Position numbers and translations under genes: made by a program | Source of the DNA: Pelagibacterium flavum | GTDB lineage: Bacteria > Pseudomonadota > Alphaproteobacteria > Rhizobiales > Devosiaceae | Direction of reading: 5' to 3' | Length of the DNA stretch: 64,000 bases | NCBI RefSeq assembly: GCF_025854335.1 | Contig: NZ_CP107716.1 | Span: forward strand, 1,977,001-2,041,000 | Shown here: one piece after another, positions 45,354-55,295 of the stretch | Numbering within the stretch: the first letter of the stretch is position 1 | How the letters are laid out: every line of letters starts with the position of its first letter | Notes under the pieces: generated by a model | Database searches by the model: none | The model's input: the letters and a program-made list of their open reading frames with translations, nothing else | What the model was told of the DNA's origin: nothing

Positions 45354-46949
45354 CTACTGGCTTATGCGTTGCCCGTGGACGATCTGCATGGCCCCGTGGT
45401 TGGGCCATTCGATTGTGTCGACGGTGTCGATATCGAATTCGACAAGACGTTCGTCACCGAGTTCATAGACGGGCCAGTCGAGGCCATCCATGTTGGGATC
45501 GCCCGTCTGTGCAAAGGCGACGAGGGCGCCAGCCGAGCGGTCGCGCAACTCGAGATCGGCGTCGGTCCATGTCCGGGTTTCCCGGAACATGTTGAGGCTA
45601 TCGAGCGTGTCGAGGAAATAAGGCACCTCGACGGTGTGATAGGCGCCGACCGTTGCCGGGTTGTGATCGGCGAAGGTCACCCCTTCGGTGTAAGGCTGAG
45701 TGCGGCTGAAGATATAGGCATAGACCGGGCTGTCGCCGTGCGTGGTCTGGGCGATTGCCCAATCGCGAACGGCGCTGGCCATGGATGTGTCGCGGGAGAT
45801 ATCGACCGCGGTGCGGCGGAAATCTTCGGCCTCCAAATCGTAGAATGCCAGGATTTCCTCGGCGTCATCGCCGAACATGTCCTGTGCTCTGGTGCGCAGT
45901 TCATCGGCGTTCTGGGCGCCTGCGAGACCGTTGAAGGTTTCGTCCTTTGTGTAGCCGATGACCATGGGCACGTCGGCGAAACTGCCGTTCTCGAAGGCCG
46001 TCCATGCGGGTTCAGGCAGGACGTGGCCGTCGATGGCGATGCCGAAGCGGACGCCCTCGAGGTCGAGAAATTTGTCGGCGGAAACGGCGCGCATTGCGCT
46101 TATGTCGGCGGCTCCCAATTGTTCCTGGGCCTGAAGGCCGGCCGCTTCGACCCGCTCATAGGGAGACGAGAAGCTGTTGACGACGCTGCCGGACATGCCG
46201 AAGATCTTGTGGAACAGACCGTCGGCCAACGGGCTGACCTGAAGAGCGCTGAGCGACATGGAACCGGCGGACTGGCCGACAAGGGTGACGTTGCCGGCAT
46301 CACCGCCGAAGGCTTCGATGTTGTCCTGAATCCATTGCAGACCGAACGCCTGATCCATCAGGCCGTAATTTCCCGAAGTCCCGGTTTCGCTTTCAGCGGC
46401 CAGTTCGGGGTGGGCCATAAAGCCCATGGCACCGAGGCGGTAGGACAGGGCGACATAGACAACGCCGCGCTGGGCAAGCTGTTCGCCGGAATAATTGGCC
46501 ATGTTGGTCGAGCCGACGTTAAAGCCGCCACCGTAAATCCAGACGACGACCGGCAGATCGGCCCCCGCCTCGGCGTCCTGGGGTGCCCATATGTTGAGAT
46601 AGAGGCAGTCCTCGGATAGGGATTCCTCGCCGAAGTAGTGGTTGATGTCGCTGTTGCGCAAGGTCTGCATGCATTCGGGGGCAAAGCGGTCCGCATTATA
46701 GACGCCTTCCCATTCCGGATGCGGCTGCGGCGGCTGCCAGCGCAGTTCGCGCAGGGGCGGTGCTGCAAAGGGTACGCCGAAATAGGCTTTGACACCTGAA
46801 TCCAGCATCTTGCCCGCGACCTGACCAGAACCGGTTTCCACCGGATCGCCCGGGATCGGGGTCTTGACGATCTGGGCCAGGGCCCCGGTGGCCAACGCCA
46901 TTGTCGCCGCCGCCAGCGCGGTCGCGGCGATCTTACTCAACCGAAACAT
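45354..46949 (-). CDS. Type B carboxylesterase, secreted
   Basis: The 531-aa protein has a signal peptide (MFRLSKIAATALAAATM... ending ALAQ), so it is exported. The body is a carboxylesterase/lipase type B fold: AYFGVPFAAPP, EDCLYLNIWAP, VVVWIYGGGFNVGS for the oxyanion hole, the nucleophile Ser in LVGQSAGSMSL, an acidic residue in GYTKDETFNG, and a His in VGAYHTVEVPYFL. It cleaves esters of unknown kind. The ATG at 46947-46949 has GAGGAGG six bases before it; upstream starts would run into the operator. A TetR-like site lies 19 bp upstream. Confidence 0.93.
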   Translation of the reverse strand: MFRLSKIAATALAAATMALATGALAQIVKTPIPGDPVETGSGQVAGKMLDSGVKAYFGVPFAAPPLRELRWQPPQPHPEWEGVYNADRFAPECMQTLRNSDINHYFGEESLSEDCLYLNIWAPQDAEAGADLPVVVWIYGGGFNVGSTNMANYSGEQLAQRGVVYVALSYRLGAMGFMAHPELAAESETGTSGNYGLMDQAFGLQWIQDNIEAFGGDAGNVTLVGQSAGSMSLSALQVSPLADGLFHKIFGMSGSVVNSFSSPYERVEAAGLQAQEQLGAADISAMRAVSADKFLDLEGVRFGIAIDGHVLPEPAWTAFENGSFADVPMVIGYTKDETFNGLAGAQNADELRTRAQDMFGDDAEEILAFYDLEAEDFRRTAVDISRDTSMASAVRDWAIAQTTHGDSPVYAYIFSRTQPYTEGVTFADHNPATVGAYHTVEVPYFLDTLDSLNMFRETRTWTDADLELRDRSAGALVAFAQTGDPNMDGLDWPVYELGDERLVEFDIDTVDTIEWPNHGAMQIVHGQRISQ

Positions 46950-46967
46950 GGATATCCTCCTCATCAT

Positions 46968-46989
46968 ATGTACGAAACGGTCCGTACAT
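46968..46989. promoter_or_regulatory. TetR-type operator palindrome upstream of the esterase
   Basis: ATGTACG and CGTACAT flank an 8-bp AAACGGTC centre, 19 bp before the start codon. Sites built on TACGNNCNNNNCGTA-like symmetry are typical of TetR repressors. No tetR gene is next to it in the window. Confidence 0.6.
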
Positions 46990-47260
46990 TCGAAAGCTAG
47001 CACGAGAAGGGGAGGAGTCCATCCGGGTAAATAGAAAACATCATATAAAAAATAGTATAGCCTACATTATTTCTCGCCATCCATGGCGGTTGCCATGACG
47101 ATTTCGGCAAGCAAGAAGAGGAACCGTTCGCCATCGCTGGTTACGCCGGTCTCCGATCGTTTCGCCGAGCCTAAAGGGGCGGGGCGAGGCTGTTGCATCG
47201 ATCATCGGGCAGTCCGGGTCAGTGATGAAACGCGCGTCGCTGCTGATGACCCGAGGTGTT
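46990..47260. other. Intergenic region, nothing recognised
   Basis: It holds an AT-rich piece (47030-47075), likely promoter DNA for the esterase, and no supported gene. Confidence 0.3.
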
Positions 47261-47749
47261 TCAGCGATGGGAGCCTGTCGGGTTCATTTCCGGAGTCCGG
47301 CTGGCAAGCATGCCATCGACGCTCAGCCGACCGGCTCCATAGGCCATGAGGGCCAAAGCCATGGCGGCCCAGGGCAGATGGAAGTTCGCCCACCCTTCGG
47401 GGACGGTGAGCTGGATTACGGCGGTCATGAGCAGAATGCCCAACGCCGCAAAGCGCGTGCCCAGTCCCAGGACCAAAAGGATGGGCAGAACGATTTCGCC
47501 GGTTGCGGCGAGATAAGCGGCAAGGGTGGGGAACGGGTAGGGGTAGGCGCCTCCGAGAATATGGAGGCGGAATTCCTGTCCGAACAGGAACGCCTGGCTC
47601 GGCGCGAGCATGAAGGGGGCGTCCCATTTGGTCAGGCCGGACCGAAAGAAGGGGACGGCAAGCGCGATGCGCAAGACCAGCAGCACCAAGGGTGCGGGAA
47701 GGCTGGCGATGAGCGCTTCGCTTCTGGCGATTATCGAATGCAGTGTCAT
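47261..47749 (-). CDS. DoxX-family membrane protein of the bufferin operon
   Basis: The 162-aa protein has about four membrane helices with RIALAVPFFRSGLTKWD, GEIVLPILLVLGLGTRFAA and a final helix near WAAMALALMAYGAGRL, as in the DoxX family. It is the fourth gene of a DUF2282-DUF692-DUF2063-DoxX operon, the order of the gig/buf operon of Caulobacter. It may move electrons or help modify or export the peptide; its role is not settled. The ATG overlaps the bufC stop by 4 bp. Longer frames upstream would overlap bufC fully. Confidence 0.87.
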   Translation of the reverse strand: MTLHSIIARSEALIASLPAPLVLLVLRIALAVPFFRSGLTKWDAPFMLAPSQAFLFGQEFRLHILGGAYPYPFPTLAAYLAATGEIVLPILLVLGLGTRFAALGILLMTAVIQLTVPEGWANFHLPWAAMALALMAYGAGRLSVDGMLASRTPEMNPTGSHR

Positions 47750-48501
47750 GCCTTGTTCCCTTTCGATGGTTTGAACGCGCCCAGCGAAACCAGCCCGACA
47801 AGAGCGGTGCCGAGGTCGAAATCCGCATCGTTGGCCGATGCCGTCGCAGCGCCGCCAACGGTGGCGCCGGCCATTATGGCGCGGGCGAAATCGGCGTCCT
47901 CGTGGGGCAAGACCGTTACGACGACGTCGAGGCCGGGGCGTGCAATCAGCACCGTCTCGGGGCCAGCCGATCCGAGCGCGGCGGGCGGTGTCTGCCGGTG
48001 CGCGTGCCATATGGAGCCGACGGGAAAGCGCGAGGTTATGAGCGCGCAAGCAGGATGCAGGGCAAGGCGGGACTGAAGGAGGTCTGACGGCTGCAGGCCG
48101 GCGAGCGCATTGATCGTCAGGATGGGATCGTCCGCAGCGTGGTATGCGCGGGTCCATGCGCATTCGAGCCGGGCGACATCGGAGAGGTAGGGCAGAGAGG
48201 CTGCCGGCGGGAACTCGGCAATAAAATCGGGGAAGTTCTCGCCATATTGAAACAGCATGGGCGATGAGGGTTTGGTCTGGCCGACAAAGACGCGGGCCAT
48301 GGCGGTGAAAAATTCCTCGCCGACGAGGGCACTCACGACGGGAAACCCCTTGGTCAGGGCGTTCACGAGGCTGACGTGAACATTGTTGCGATAGACGGCG
48401 AACCGCAGGGGGTCGTTCTGCCCGCCCTTGCTGGTCAGGCCCTGGGGCAGGGCGCTGGCGGGGTCCTGCACCGCCTGGGCAAAGCGGGTCTGCGCGCTCA
48501 T
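47746..48501 (-). CDS. bufC: DUF2063 partner protein of the MNIO enzyme (BufC type)
   Basis: The 251-aa protein has the N-terminal DUF2063 domain with [17 protein letters not shown] and [21 protein letters not shown], then a C-terminal alpha/beta part. In bufferin systems this protein recognises the precursor leader and brings it to the DUF692 enzyme. The start overlaps the bufB stop by 4 bp, which fits tight coupling. The C-terminal part has few marked motifs. Confidence 0.9.
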   Translation of the reverse strand: MSAQTRFAQAVQDPASALPQGLTSKGGQNDPLRFAVYRNNVHVSLVNALTKGFPVVSALVGEEFFTAMARVFVGQTKPSSPMLFQYGENFPDFIAEFPPAASLPYLSDVARLECAWTRAYHAADDPILTINALAGLQPSDLLQSRLALHPACALITSRFPVGSIWHAHRQTPPAALGSAGPETVLIARPGLDVVVTVLPHEDADFARAIMAGATVGGAATASANDADFDLGTALVGLVSLGAFKPSKGNKA

Positions 48502-49364
48502 TGTGCCGCGCTCCGGACGCCGGGGAGAGCCTTGTCGAGCGCGGCCTGGGCCATGCGGGCTTCGCTCATCAACGTGGGTAAATCGGGCACGTCATTGTCC
48601 CATTCCACAAGTGTGGCGATGGGGCCTGTGCGGCCGAGCGTATGGACATAGAGATCGAAGACATCGGGGCGGACGGCCGAACCATGTGCGTCGATCAGCA
48701 GGCGGGCACCGGCGCTGTCGAGGGTTTCATCATAACCGGCGAGATGGATTTCACCGACGAACTCGATGGGAAAACGATCGATATAATCTTTGGGGTCCCA
48801 GCCGTGGTTGACCGATGAGACCATGACGTTGTTGACGTCGAGCAGCAGGCCGCAGCCGGTCCGTTCGGCGATGGCGGCGAGGAAATCGACCTCGTCGATG
48901 GTGCTTTCCTCGAACAGAAGATAGGTCGATGGATTTTCGAGCAGCATGGCAACGCCAAGCGTTTGCTGGACGTCATCGACATGGCGGCAGACCTGATCGA
49001 GGGTTCGTGGCGTGTAGGGAAGCGGCAGCAGATCGTTGAGATAGGCGCTGTCATGGGTCGACCAGGCGAGGTGCTCGGAAAATGACGCGGGCTTGTAGGT
49101 CTCGATGAGATGCTTGAGACGGGCGAGGTGGGCGCGGTCGAGATCGTTCTCTCCGCCGATCGACAAGCCGACGCCATGCAGGGAAAGCGGATAGGTCTCG
49201 GCGATGGCAGCGAGATAACGATGCGGCGCGCCGCCATCTCCCATGTAGTTTTCGGCATGGATCTCGAAAAATCCGACAGACGGACGGCTTTCGAGAATTT
49301 CCCCGTAATGCTCGGGCTTGAGGCCCACGCCGGCTTGCTGGGGAAGGGTGTTGTAGCGGTTCAT
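48498..49364 (-). CDS. bufB: MNIO (DUF692) multinuclear iron oxidase, BufB type
   Basis: The 288-aa TIM-barrel enzyme binds two or three irons and modifies cysteines of RiPP precursors. Seen are [80 protein letters not shown] and [10 protein letters not shown], which hold the His, Asp and Glu ligands of the family. In bufferins it turns core cysteines into oxazolone- or thiooxazole-like groups that bind copper. Of two adjacent ATGs I chose the second, 5 bp after GGAGG. The precursor gene lies upstream with a hairpin between. Confidence 0.94.
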   Translation of the reverse strand: MNRYNTLPQQAGVGLKPEHYGEILESRPSVGFFEIHAENYMGDGGAPHRYLAAIAETYPLSLHGVGLSIGGENDLDRAHLARLKHLIETYKPASFSEHLAWSTHDSAYLNDLLPLPYTPRTLDQVCRHVDDVQQTLGVAMLLENPSTYLLFEESTIDEVDFLAAIAERTGCGLLLDVNNVMVSSVNHGWDPKDYIDRFPIEFVGEIHLAGYDETLDSAGARLLIDAHGSAVRPDVFDLYVHTLGRTGPIATLVEWDNDVPDLPTLMSEARMAQAALDKALPGVRSAAQ

Positions 49365-49390
49365 CATGGCCTCCCGGTCGATTGGCGAGC

Positions 49391-49414
49391 GGAGCGCGGA
49401 CAGTGCCGCGCTCC
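49391..49414 (-). promoter_or_regulatory. Hairpin between bufA and bufB
   Basis: GGAGCGCGG and CCGCGCTCC form a 9-bp stem with a 6-nt loop in the 62-bp gap. No T-run follows. It could protect the precursor message or lower read-through so that more precursor than enzyme is made. Confidence 0.55.
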
Positions 49415-49426
49415 AATGGGTGCGGC

Positions 49427-49720
49427 TCAGGCGGGGACGTCGCGTTCGAGCGGCTCGAGGCTGCCCATGCGATCGCCCGGCAATTCCATGCTTTCGCAGG
49501 TGCCCGAGGGAACCAGTGTCCAGGCGTTGCCCTGATAGTCGACGGTGGAGGTGCCGGCGCAGGTGGTGCCGGGGCCGGCCGCGCAATCGTTCTGACCGGC
49601 AAGCGAGACGCCGTAGCACTTGACCATATCGTCCTGGGCGATGGCCGGGGCAGCGCCGGCGGTTCCGAGAGCTGTCGCCAGCGATGCGGCGAGAGCGACT
49701 GAGGCTATGTTGAGGTTCAT
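49427..49720 (-). CDS. bufA: Bufferin precursor (DUF2282, BufA1 type)
   Basis: The 97-aa protein has a signal peptide (residues 1-29, cleavage after AIAQ likely) and four cysteines, Cys35, Cys46, Cys54 and Cys75, in KCYG, QNDCA, TTCAG and SGTCE. This spacing is that of DUF2282 bufferins, in which the enzyme encoded next changes two central cysteines into copper-binding groups. The peptide is then exported and holds copper outside the cytoplasm. I chose the ATG at 49718-49720 with AAGGAC before it. A SigF-type promoter lies 55 bp upstream. Confidence 0.93.
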   Translation of the reverse strand: MNLNIASVALAASLATALGTAGAAPAIAQDDMVKCYGVSLAGQNDCAAGPGTTCAGTSTVDYQGNAWTLVPSGTCESMELPGDRMGSLEPLERDVPA

Positions 49721-49774
49721 TGCAATGTCCTTCCTTTGGGGATCGAAGGCGCCGCTTTGGGCACCGATCACTCA

Positions 49775-49800
49775 TTCGTTGGGACATCGAAGATGGTTAC
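49775..49800 (-). promoter_or_regulatory. SigF-type ECF promoter of the bufferin operon
   Basis: On the minus strand GTAACC is followed after exactly 16 bp by CGAA. This is the promoter motif I recall for Caulobacter SigF, the ECF factor that controls bufferin genes under copper and heavy-metal stress. It lies 55-80 bp before bufA. The sigma factor and its membrane sensor are not in the window. Confidence 0.75.
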
Positions 49801-49863
49801 GCCCGCGCGTCATCACGGTTCTGTGATCGGGCCCAGGGGGAGCGAAAAAGGGCGGCCCGACGG

Positions 49864-50901
49864 CTACTCGCGCGCGCCGCTGTCATAAATGCCGATAATG
49901 TCGGCGAGCAGGTCGTGAAGGCGATCGCGATGGCCGTTGCCGCCCGACGGGCTATTGGGGTCCGAGGTCATGACGACGGTCAGATCGAGGCCGGGAACGA
50001 TGTAGAGCATCTGGCCGCCATAGCCCCACGCGTAGGAAACCTCGTGACCGCCAAGCTCGGTGAGGAACCAGCCATAGCCGTATCCGTGCCCGCCGAAGCG
50101 GGAGGTGGTGCGCTGTTGCCAGGATTGCTCGATCCAGTCTTCCGAGACGATCCGTTCGCCATCTTCGGTGACGCCGCCATTGCGGATCATTTCGCCCAAC
50201 GCCAGGAGGGAGAGTGGTGTCATGGCGAGTTCATTGCCGCCAAGATGGATGCCCTGGGGGTCCTGAAGCCAGCCGGTGATGGCAAAGCCATCGATGAGGC
50301 CAAGCCAATCGCGGGCAAGCTGACGCGTCGAGGCGCCGCCCACCTCGGTGAGGATGGCAGAGAGCAAATGGGTCGAGCCCGTGGAATAGATCATCGGTCC
50401 GCCCGGTTCGGCGACGAAGGGCTGGGCGAGGGCTGAGCGCACCCAGTTGGAGCTCGCGACCCATCGCCCGTAATTGGCGCCGGACGTTGCCTCGAGGCCC
50501 GCCTGCATCGACATGAGGTGGCTCAGGGTGATCCGATCGAGGCGCGGGTCGGGATCGGAAGGCAAATCATCGGTGAGCAGATCGGCAACCCGCTGTTCAG
50601 GGCCTTCGAGCAAACCCTTGTCGATGGCGATGCCGACCAGGGTGGTGACAATGACCTTGGAGGCCGATTTGATGTTGGTGGGGTCGCTGGAGGTGTAGCC
50701 GTTATAGCCGCGGTCGGCGATGATTTCGCCGTCCAGGGAAATGGTGACGGTGCGCAGCGGCTCGAGGCTTTCGGCGGCATCCAGAACGGTCGTAAGCGGG
50801 CTGGGGTTCGCCGCATCCTGCGCCGAAACCGCGAGGGGCATGGACATGACGGCGGCCATTGCCAGCATGCCGACAGGGCGAGAAAAGATTGAAATGGTCA
50901 T
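49864..50901 (-). CDS. Serine hydrolase of the class C beta-lactamase family, exported
   Basis: The 345-aa protein has a signal peptide (residues 1-27, ending VSAQ). The catalytic SxxK is SASK near residue 77, within NIKSASKVIVTTL, and a Tyr-x-Asn-like motif may be YGRW. The C-terminal part has YGYGWFLTELGGHEVSYAWGYGGQ with an HxG-like place for KTG. It is a relative of beta-lactamases and D-aminopeptidases, not a proven resistance enzyme. I chose the ATG at 50899-50901. It reads toward the bufferin promoter. Confidence 0.88.
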   Translation of the reverse strand: MTISIFSRPVGMLAMAAVMSMPLAVSAQDAANPSPLTTVLDAAESLEPLRTVTISLDGEIIADRGYNGYTSSDPTNIKSASKVIVTTLVGIAIDKGLLEGPEQRVADLLTDDLPSDPDPRLDRITLSHLMSMQAGLEATSGANYGRWVASSNWVRSALAQPFVAEPGGPMIYSTGSTHLLSAILTEVGGASTRQLARDWLGLIDGFAITGWLQDPQGIHLGGNELAMTPLSLLALGEMIRNGGVTEDGERIVSEDWIEQSWQQRTTSRFGGHGYGYGWFLTELGGHEVSYAWGYGGQMLYIVPGLDLTVVMTSDPNSPSGGNGHRDRLHDLLADIIGIYDSGARE

Positions 50902-51076
50902 GAAATGATCGCCCCGCGCAGCAGTGGATATGTGCCAGGGCGATGTGTGAAGCAAGATGGGCTTTTGTGGGGCCGGGAAGGTGGGGTGGCAATCAACAAA
51001 CCGGGAGGTGGGGGCAGGGGCAATGCCGGCAAGACATTGTATCTCTGCCCCTCGTGGGTCGGTGAGCGCTTGTCTC

Positions 51077-51208
51077 TTACTTCTTGGGCTTTTTGTGCTC
51101 TCCGAGCTGCACGACACCCTTCAATGAAGGGGCTGCGGCTATGGTTTTTTCTTTGACCTGTTTGGGCTTTTTCGCTTCGCGGTTTTTCCGCACCTGACCT
51201 TTGGCCAT
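51077..51208 (-). CDS. Small basic protein, 43 aa
   Basis: The ATG at 51206-51208 follows AAGGATAG. The peptide starts MAKGQVRKNREAKKPKQ and ends GEHKKPKK, with about a third Lys/Arg. Very small proteins with this MAKGQxRxN/KE start are common in Hyphomicrobiales and have no known function. It may bind nucleic acid. It is downstream of glnA but past the glnA terminator, so it has its own promoter. Confidence 0.7.
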   Translation of the reverse strand: MAKGQVRKNREAKKPKQVKEKTIAAAPSLKGVVQLGEHKKPKK

Positions 51209-51315
51209 GACGCTATCCTTTGAGCGCGCGAACATGATCGTTTGCGCTCGCGCAGCATCGCACGTTCCGGCTTGAGGCCCTATGGAAATCTGCAGCCCGC
51301 GTCCTGCATGCGCCA

Positions 51316-51345
51316 AACAAAAAGGGCCCCCGAAGGAGCCCTTTC
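51316..51345 (-). terminator. Terminator of glnA
   Basis: Reading leftward, AAGGGCTCC pairs with GGGGGCCCTT (one mismatch, 3-nt loop TTC) and is followed by TTTTTGTTTG. Confidence 0.87.
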
Positions 51346-51366
51346 CGTATGCGATAAACCGCGGTC

Positions 51367-52776
51367 TTAAGCCGAGTAGTACATCTCGTACTCGACGGGG
51401 TGCGGGGTGTGCTCGAACTTGATGACTTCTTCCATCTTCAAATCGATGTAGGAGTCGATGAAGTCGTCGTCCATCACGCCGCCTGCCTTGAGGAAGTCGC
51501 GATCGGCCGAGAGGCTTTCCAGCGCTTCGCGCAGCGAGGCGGAAACGGTGGGGATGCCCTGGAGCTCTTCCTTGGGCAGTTCGTAGAGATCCTTGTCCAT
51601 CGGGTCGCCCGGGTGGATCTTGTTCTTGATGCCGTCAAGGCCAGCCATGAGCAGGGCGGTGAAGGCGAGGTAGGGGTTGGCAAGCGGATCGGGGAAGCGG
51701 ACTTCGACGCGCTTGGACTTCGGGCTCTGGCCGAAGGGGATGCGGCACGAAGCGGACCGGTTGCGGGCCGAGTAGGCCAGCAGGACGGGGGCTTCAAAGC
51801 CCGGCACCAGACGCTTGTAGGAGTTGGTGGTCGGGTTGGTGAAGGCGTTGATGGCCTTGGCGTGCTTGATGACGCCGCCGATGTAGTAAAGGCATTCCAT
51901 CGACAGACCGGCATATTCGTCGCCCGCAAAGAGCGGCTTGCCGTCTTTCCAGATCGACTGGTGGCAGTGCATGCCCGAGCCGTTATCGCCATAAACGGGC
52001 TTGGGCATGAAGGTTGCGGTCTTGCCGTAGGACTGGGCGACCTGCTGGACGCCATACTTGTAGAGCAGGACGTGATCGGCAGCGGTGATCATCGGCGCGA
52101 ACTTGATGCCGAGTTCGTGCTGGGCCGAGGCCACTTCGTGGTGGTGCTTTTCGACAACGACGCCCATGGCGGCGAGGGCTTCGAGCATTTCACCGCGGAT
52201 GTCCTGGGCGCTATCGACGGGGGGAACCGGGAAGTAACCCTTCTTGAGCGCGATGTGGTGGCCGGTGTTGCCGCCTTCGTAATCGGCGTCCGAATTGGAG
52301 CCGAGTTCGGAGGAGTCGACCTGGAAACCGACCTTGTAGGTCGAGGTCGAGTACTTCACGTCGTCAAACAGGAAGAATTCGGGCTCGGGACCGAAACCGA
52401 CGAAATCACCGACGCCGGAGGTCTTGACGAACGCTTCGGCCTTCTTGGCGATCGAGCGCGGGTCGCGATTGTAGGGCTGGTAGGTGGCGGGCTCGAGAAT
52501 GTCGCAGTTCACGCACAGGGTCGGCGCCGAGAAGAACGGATCGACATAGGCCGAATCGTTGTCGGGCATCAGGACCATGTCGGATTCGTTGATGGCTTTC
52601 CAGCCAGCGATCGAGGAACCGTCGAACATGACGCCTTCTTCGAACATTTCGGCGTCGACGACCGATGCGTCCATGGTGACATGCTGAAGCTTGCCGCGCA
52701 GGTCGGTGAAGCGAAGGTCAACGTATTTGATGCCTTCGTCCTTGATCTTGTTCATAAGATCGTTTGCTGAGCTCAT
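51367..52776 (-). CDS. glnA: Glutamine synthetase type I
   Basis: The 469-aa enzyme makes glutamine from glutamate and ammonia. It has [49 protein letters not shown], the adenylylation site region [13 protein letters not shown] [14 protein letters not shown] with the Tyr, and a C-terminus ending YEMYYSA. The Tyr and length point to GSI-beta, switched off by adenylylation. glnB lies 97 bp upstream in the same direction. The ATG at 52776 begins MSSANDLM. Confidence 0.97.
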   Translation of the reverse strand: MSSANDLMNKIKDEGIKYVDLRFTDLRGKLQHVTMDASVVDAEMFEEGVMFDGSSIAGWKAINESDMVLMPDNDSAYVDPFFSAPTLCVNCDILEPATYQPYNRDPRSIAKKAEAFVKTSGVGDFVGFGPEPEFFLFDDVKYSTSTYKVGFQVDSSELGSNSDADYEGGNTGHHIALKKGYFPVPPVDSAQDIRGEMLEALAAMGVVVEKHHHEVASAQHELGIKFAPMITAADHVLLYKYGVQQVAQSYGKTATFMPKPVYGDNGSGMHCHQSIWKDGKPLFAGDEYAGLSMECLYYIGGVIKHAKAINAFTNPTTNSYKRLVPGFEAPVLLAYSARNRSASCRIPFGQSPKSKRVEVRFPDPLANPYLAFTALLMAGLDGIKNKIHPGDPMDKDLYELPKEELQGIPTVSASLREALESLSADRDFLKAGGVMDDDFIDSYIDLKMEEVIKFEHTPHPVEYEMYYSA

Positions 52777-52873
52777 AATAGATCCCCAGTTAGTGGTGTT
52801 TGATGTTTATGCCTGCGCCATAAAGGTCCGGGAGGAGTTTATCGCGCGCCTGACTTGGTTTCACGAAGCCCGG

Positions 52874-53554
<681 letters not shown>

Positions 53555-53639
53555 GCGGGTGTGGCGGAACTGGCAGACGCACTGGATTTAGGTTCCAGCG
53601 CCGCAAGGCGTGGAGGTTCGACTCCTCTCACCCGCACCA
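53555..53639 (+). tRNA. tRNA-Leu (anticodon UAG)
   Basis: The acceptor arms are GCGGGTG and CACCCGC, followed by A and an encoded CCA. The anticodon arm is CTGGA-TTTAGGT-TCCAG with anticodon TAG at 53589-53591. The variable arm is long, as in leucine tRNAs, and the T arm has GGTTCGACTCC. All stems pair. Confidence 0.95.
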
Positions 53640-53693
53640 AATTCTGCGCCGGCTTCCAACACGATTTACGAAAATACGGGATCGATACGCAAA

Positions 53694-55082
53694 ATGAACG
53701 TAACTGAAACTCTGAACGAAGGGCTGCGCCGCAAGCTCGATGTGACCATTCCGGCGACGGCGCTCGCATCGAAACTCGACGAAAAGCTCGACGAGGTTCG
53801 GGGCAAGGTGCAGATCAAGGGCTTCCGCCCCGGCAAGGTGCCGACCGCGCATCTGAAAAAGGTCTATGGCCGCTCGCTGATGAGCGAAGTGCTGCAGGAT
53901 TCGATCAACGAGACAGTTTCCAAAACGCTCGAAGAGCGTTCGGAAAAGGCAGCGACCCAGCCCGAAATCGACCTCAGCGAAGACCAGGCGCTCATCAACC
54001 GCGTGCTGGACGGTGAAGGCGACCTCGCATTTTCAGTCTCTTATGAAGTGCTTCCCCCGGTTTCGCTGATGGACTTCAAGACCATCAAGCTTGAAAAGCC
54101 GGTTATTGAAGTGACCGACGCGGAAGTCGACGAGGAAGTCGAAAAATTCTTCAAGCAGAACCGTCCTTATGAGGACAAGGGCGACGATGCCGTTGTCGAA
54201 GATGGCGACCGGGTCGGTCTTTCGTTCGTCGGCAAGATCGACGGCGAGCCCTTCGAGGGCGGTTCGGCCGATCACACCCATCTGACCATCGGTTCGGGCC
54301 AGTTCATTCCGGGCTTCGAAGAAGGACTGATCGGCGTCAAGAAGGGCGGCAACAAGACCATCAAGGTCACGTTCCCCAAGGATTACCAGAACGAGGAACT
54401 GGCCGGCAAGAAGGCCGAGTTCGACGTCAATGTGCTCCATGTCGATGGCCCCAAGGCCGATGTGGAACTCAATGATGAGTTCGCCAAGACACTTGGCCTC
54501 GAAGATCTCGCGGCGCTGAAGACGGCGATCCGCGGGCAGATCGAAAGCCAGAACAAGAACCTGTCGCAGCAGCGGCTCAAGCGCCTCGTTCTCGATGCGC
54601 TGGACGAGGGCCACAAGTTCGACGTGCCGGCCAAGCTGGTCGAATCCGAGTTCGATGCGATCTGGAACCGGGTCAAGCACGAGGTCGAGCATCACGGCAA
54701 GACCTTCGAATCCGAAGGCACGACCGAGGAAAAGGCGCAGGAAGACTACAAGAAGATCGCCGAGCGCCGCGTGCGGCTGGGGCTGGTCGTTGCCGAGATC
54801 GGCAATGTCAACGAGATCACCGTGTCGGACGAAGAGCACCAGCAGGCGCTGATCGCCGAAGTGCGGCGCTTCCCCGGCCAGGAGCAGCAGGTTTACGACT
54901 ATTACCGCAAGAACCCCAACGCTCTTGCCGGCCTGCGCGCGCCGATCTTTGAAAACAAGGTCGTCGATTTCGTCGTGGAACTGGCTGACGTCAAGGAAAA
55001 GAAGATCAGCCGCGAAGATCTGGTCAAGCTGGTCCGTGAAGGTGAAGACGGGTTCGATATCGACAGCGATCACGATCACTGA
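53694..55082 (+). CDS. tig: Trigger factor
   Basis: The 462-aa ribosome-bound chaperone meets nascent chains first. The N-terminal ribosome-binding domain has IKGFRPGKVPTAHLKK (the GFRxGKxP signature), the central FKBP-type prolyl isomerase domain has GDRVGLSFVGKIDGEPFEGG and FIPGFEEGLIGVKKG, and the C-terminal arm is helical. The end is rich in His and Asp (DIDSDHDH). I chose the ATG at 53694, as the frame upstream is tRNA sequence. It begins a cluster that goes on to clpP, clpX and lon, with other genes between. Confidence 0.97.
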   Translation: MNVTETLNEGLRRKLDVTIPATALASKLDEKLDEVRGKVQIKGFRPGKVPTAHLKKVYGRSLMSEVLQDSINETVSKTLEERSEKAATQPEIDLSEDQALINRVLDGEGDLAFSVSYEVLPPVSLMDFKTIKLEKPVIEVTDAEVDEEVEKFFKQNRPYEDKGDDAVVEDGDRVGLSFVGKIDGEPFEGGSADHTHLTIGSGQFIPGFEEGLIGVKKGGNKTIKVTFPKDYQNEELAGKKAEFDVNVLHVDGPKADVELNDEFAKTLGLEDLAALKTAIRGQIESQNKNLSQQRLKRLVLDALDEGHKFDVPAKLVESEFDAIWNRVKHEVEHHGKTFESEGTTEEKAQEDYKKIAERRVRLGLVVAEIGNVNEITVSDEEHQQALIAEVRRFPGQEQQVYDYYRKNPNALAGLRAPIFENKVVDFVVELADVKEKKISREDLVKLVREGEDGFDIDSDHDH

Positions 55083-55101
55083 CGCTATCGCTTCTTTAGT
55101 G

Positions 55102-55151
55102 GCCGCGCTGCCGAACCGGAAAGTGGGTGCCACTTTTCCTGGCAGCGCTCC
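55102..55151. repeat. Partial copy (right hairpin) of the dispersed repeat family
   Basis: GCGCTGCC/GGCAGCGC enclose GGAAAGTGG/CCACTTTTCC. Both stems keep pairing while their sequence differs from copies A-D. The left half and the core are missing. Confidence 0.65.
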
Positions 55152-55210
55152 GGATCGAAAGCGATCACGATCACGGCCACGTTATCGACACAGAACTGGC
55201 TATTTGAATG

Positions 55211-55242
55211 GGGCTCCGCAAATTTGCGGGGCCCTTTTTGTT
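55211..55242 (+). terminator. Terminator of tig
   Basis: GGGCTCCGCA pairs with TGCGGGGCCC (one G-T pair) around AATT and is followed by TTTTTGTTTG. Confidence 0.87.
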
Positions 55243-55295
55243 TGTGAGTGCAGGCCGTATCGGGGGAATGGCGCTGCCGCTCGTGACCGGAGTCG

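Noticed and set aside
47083..47260. Remains of a TetR gene to match the esterase operator
   Set aside because: I read both strands for a helix-turn-helix or a TetR-like C-terminus and found none.
49864..50901. A true antibiotic-resistance beta-lactamase
   Set aside because: The SxxK motif is present, but the KTG and YxN places are not clear. The family contains many peptidases and esterases, so resistance is not supported.
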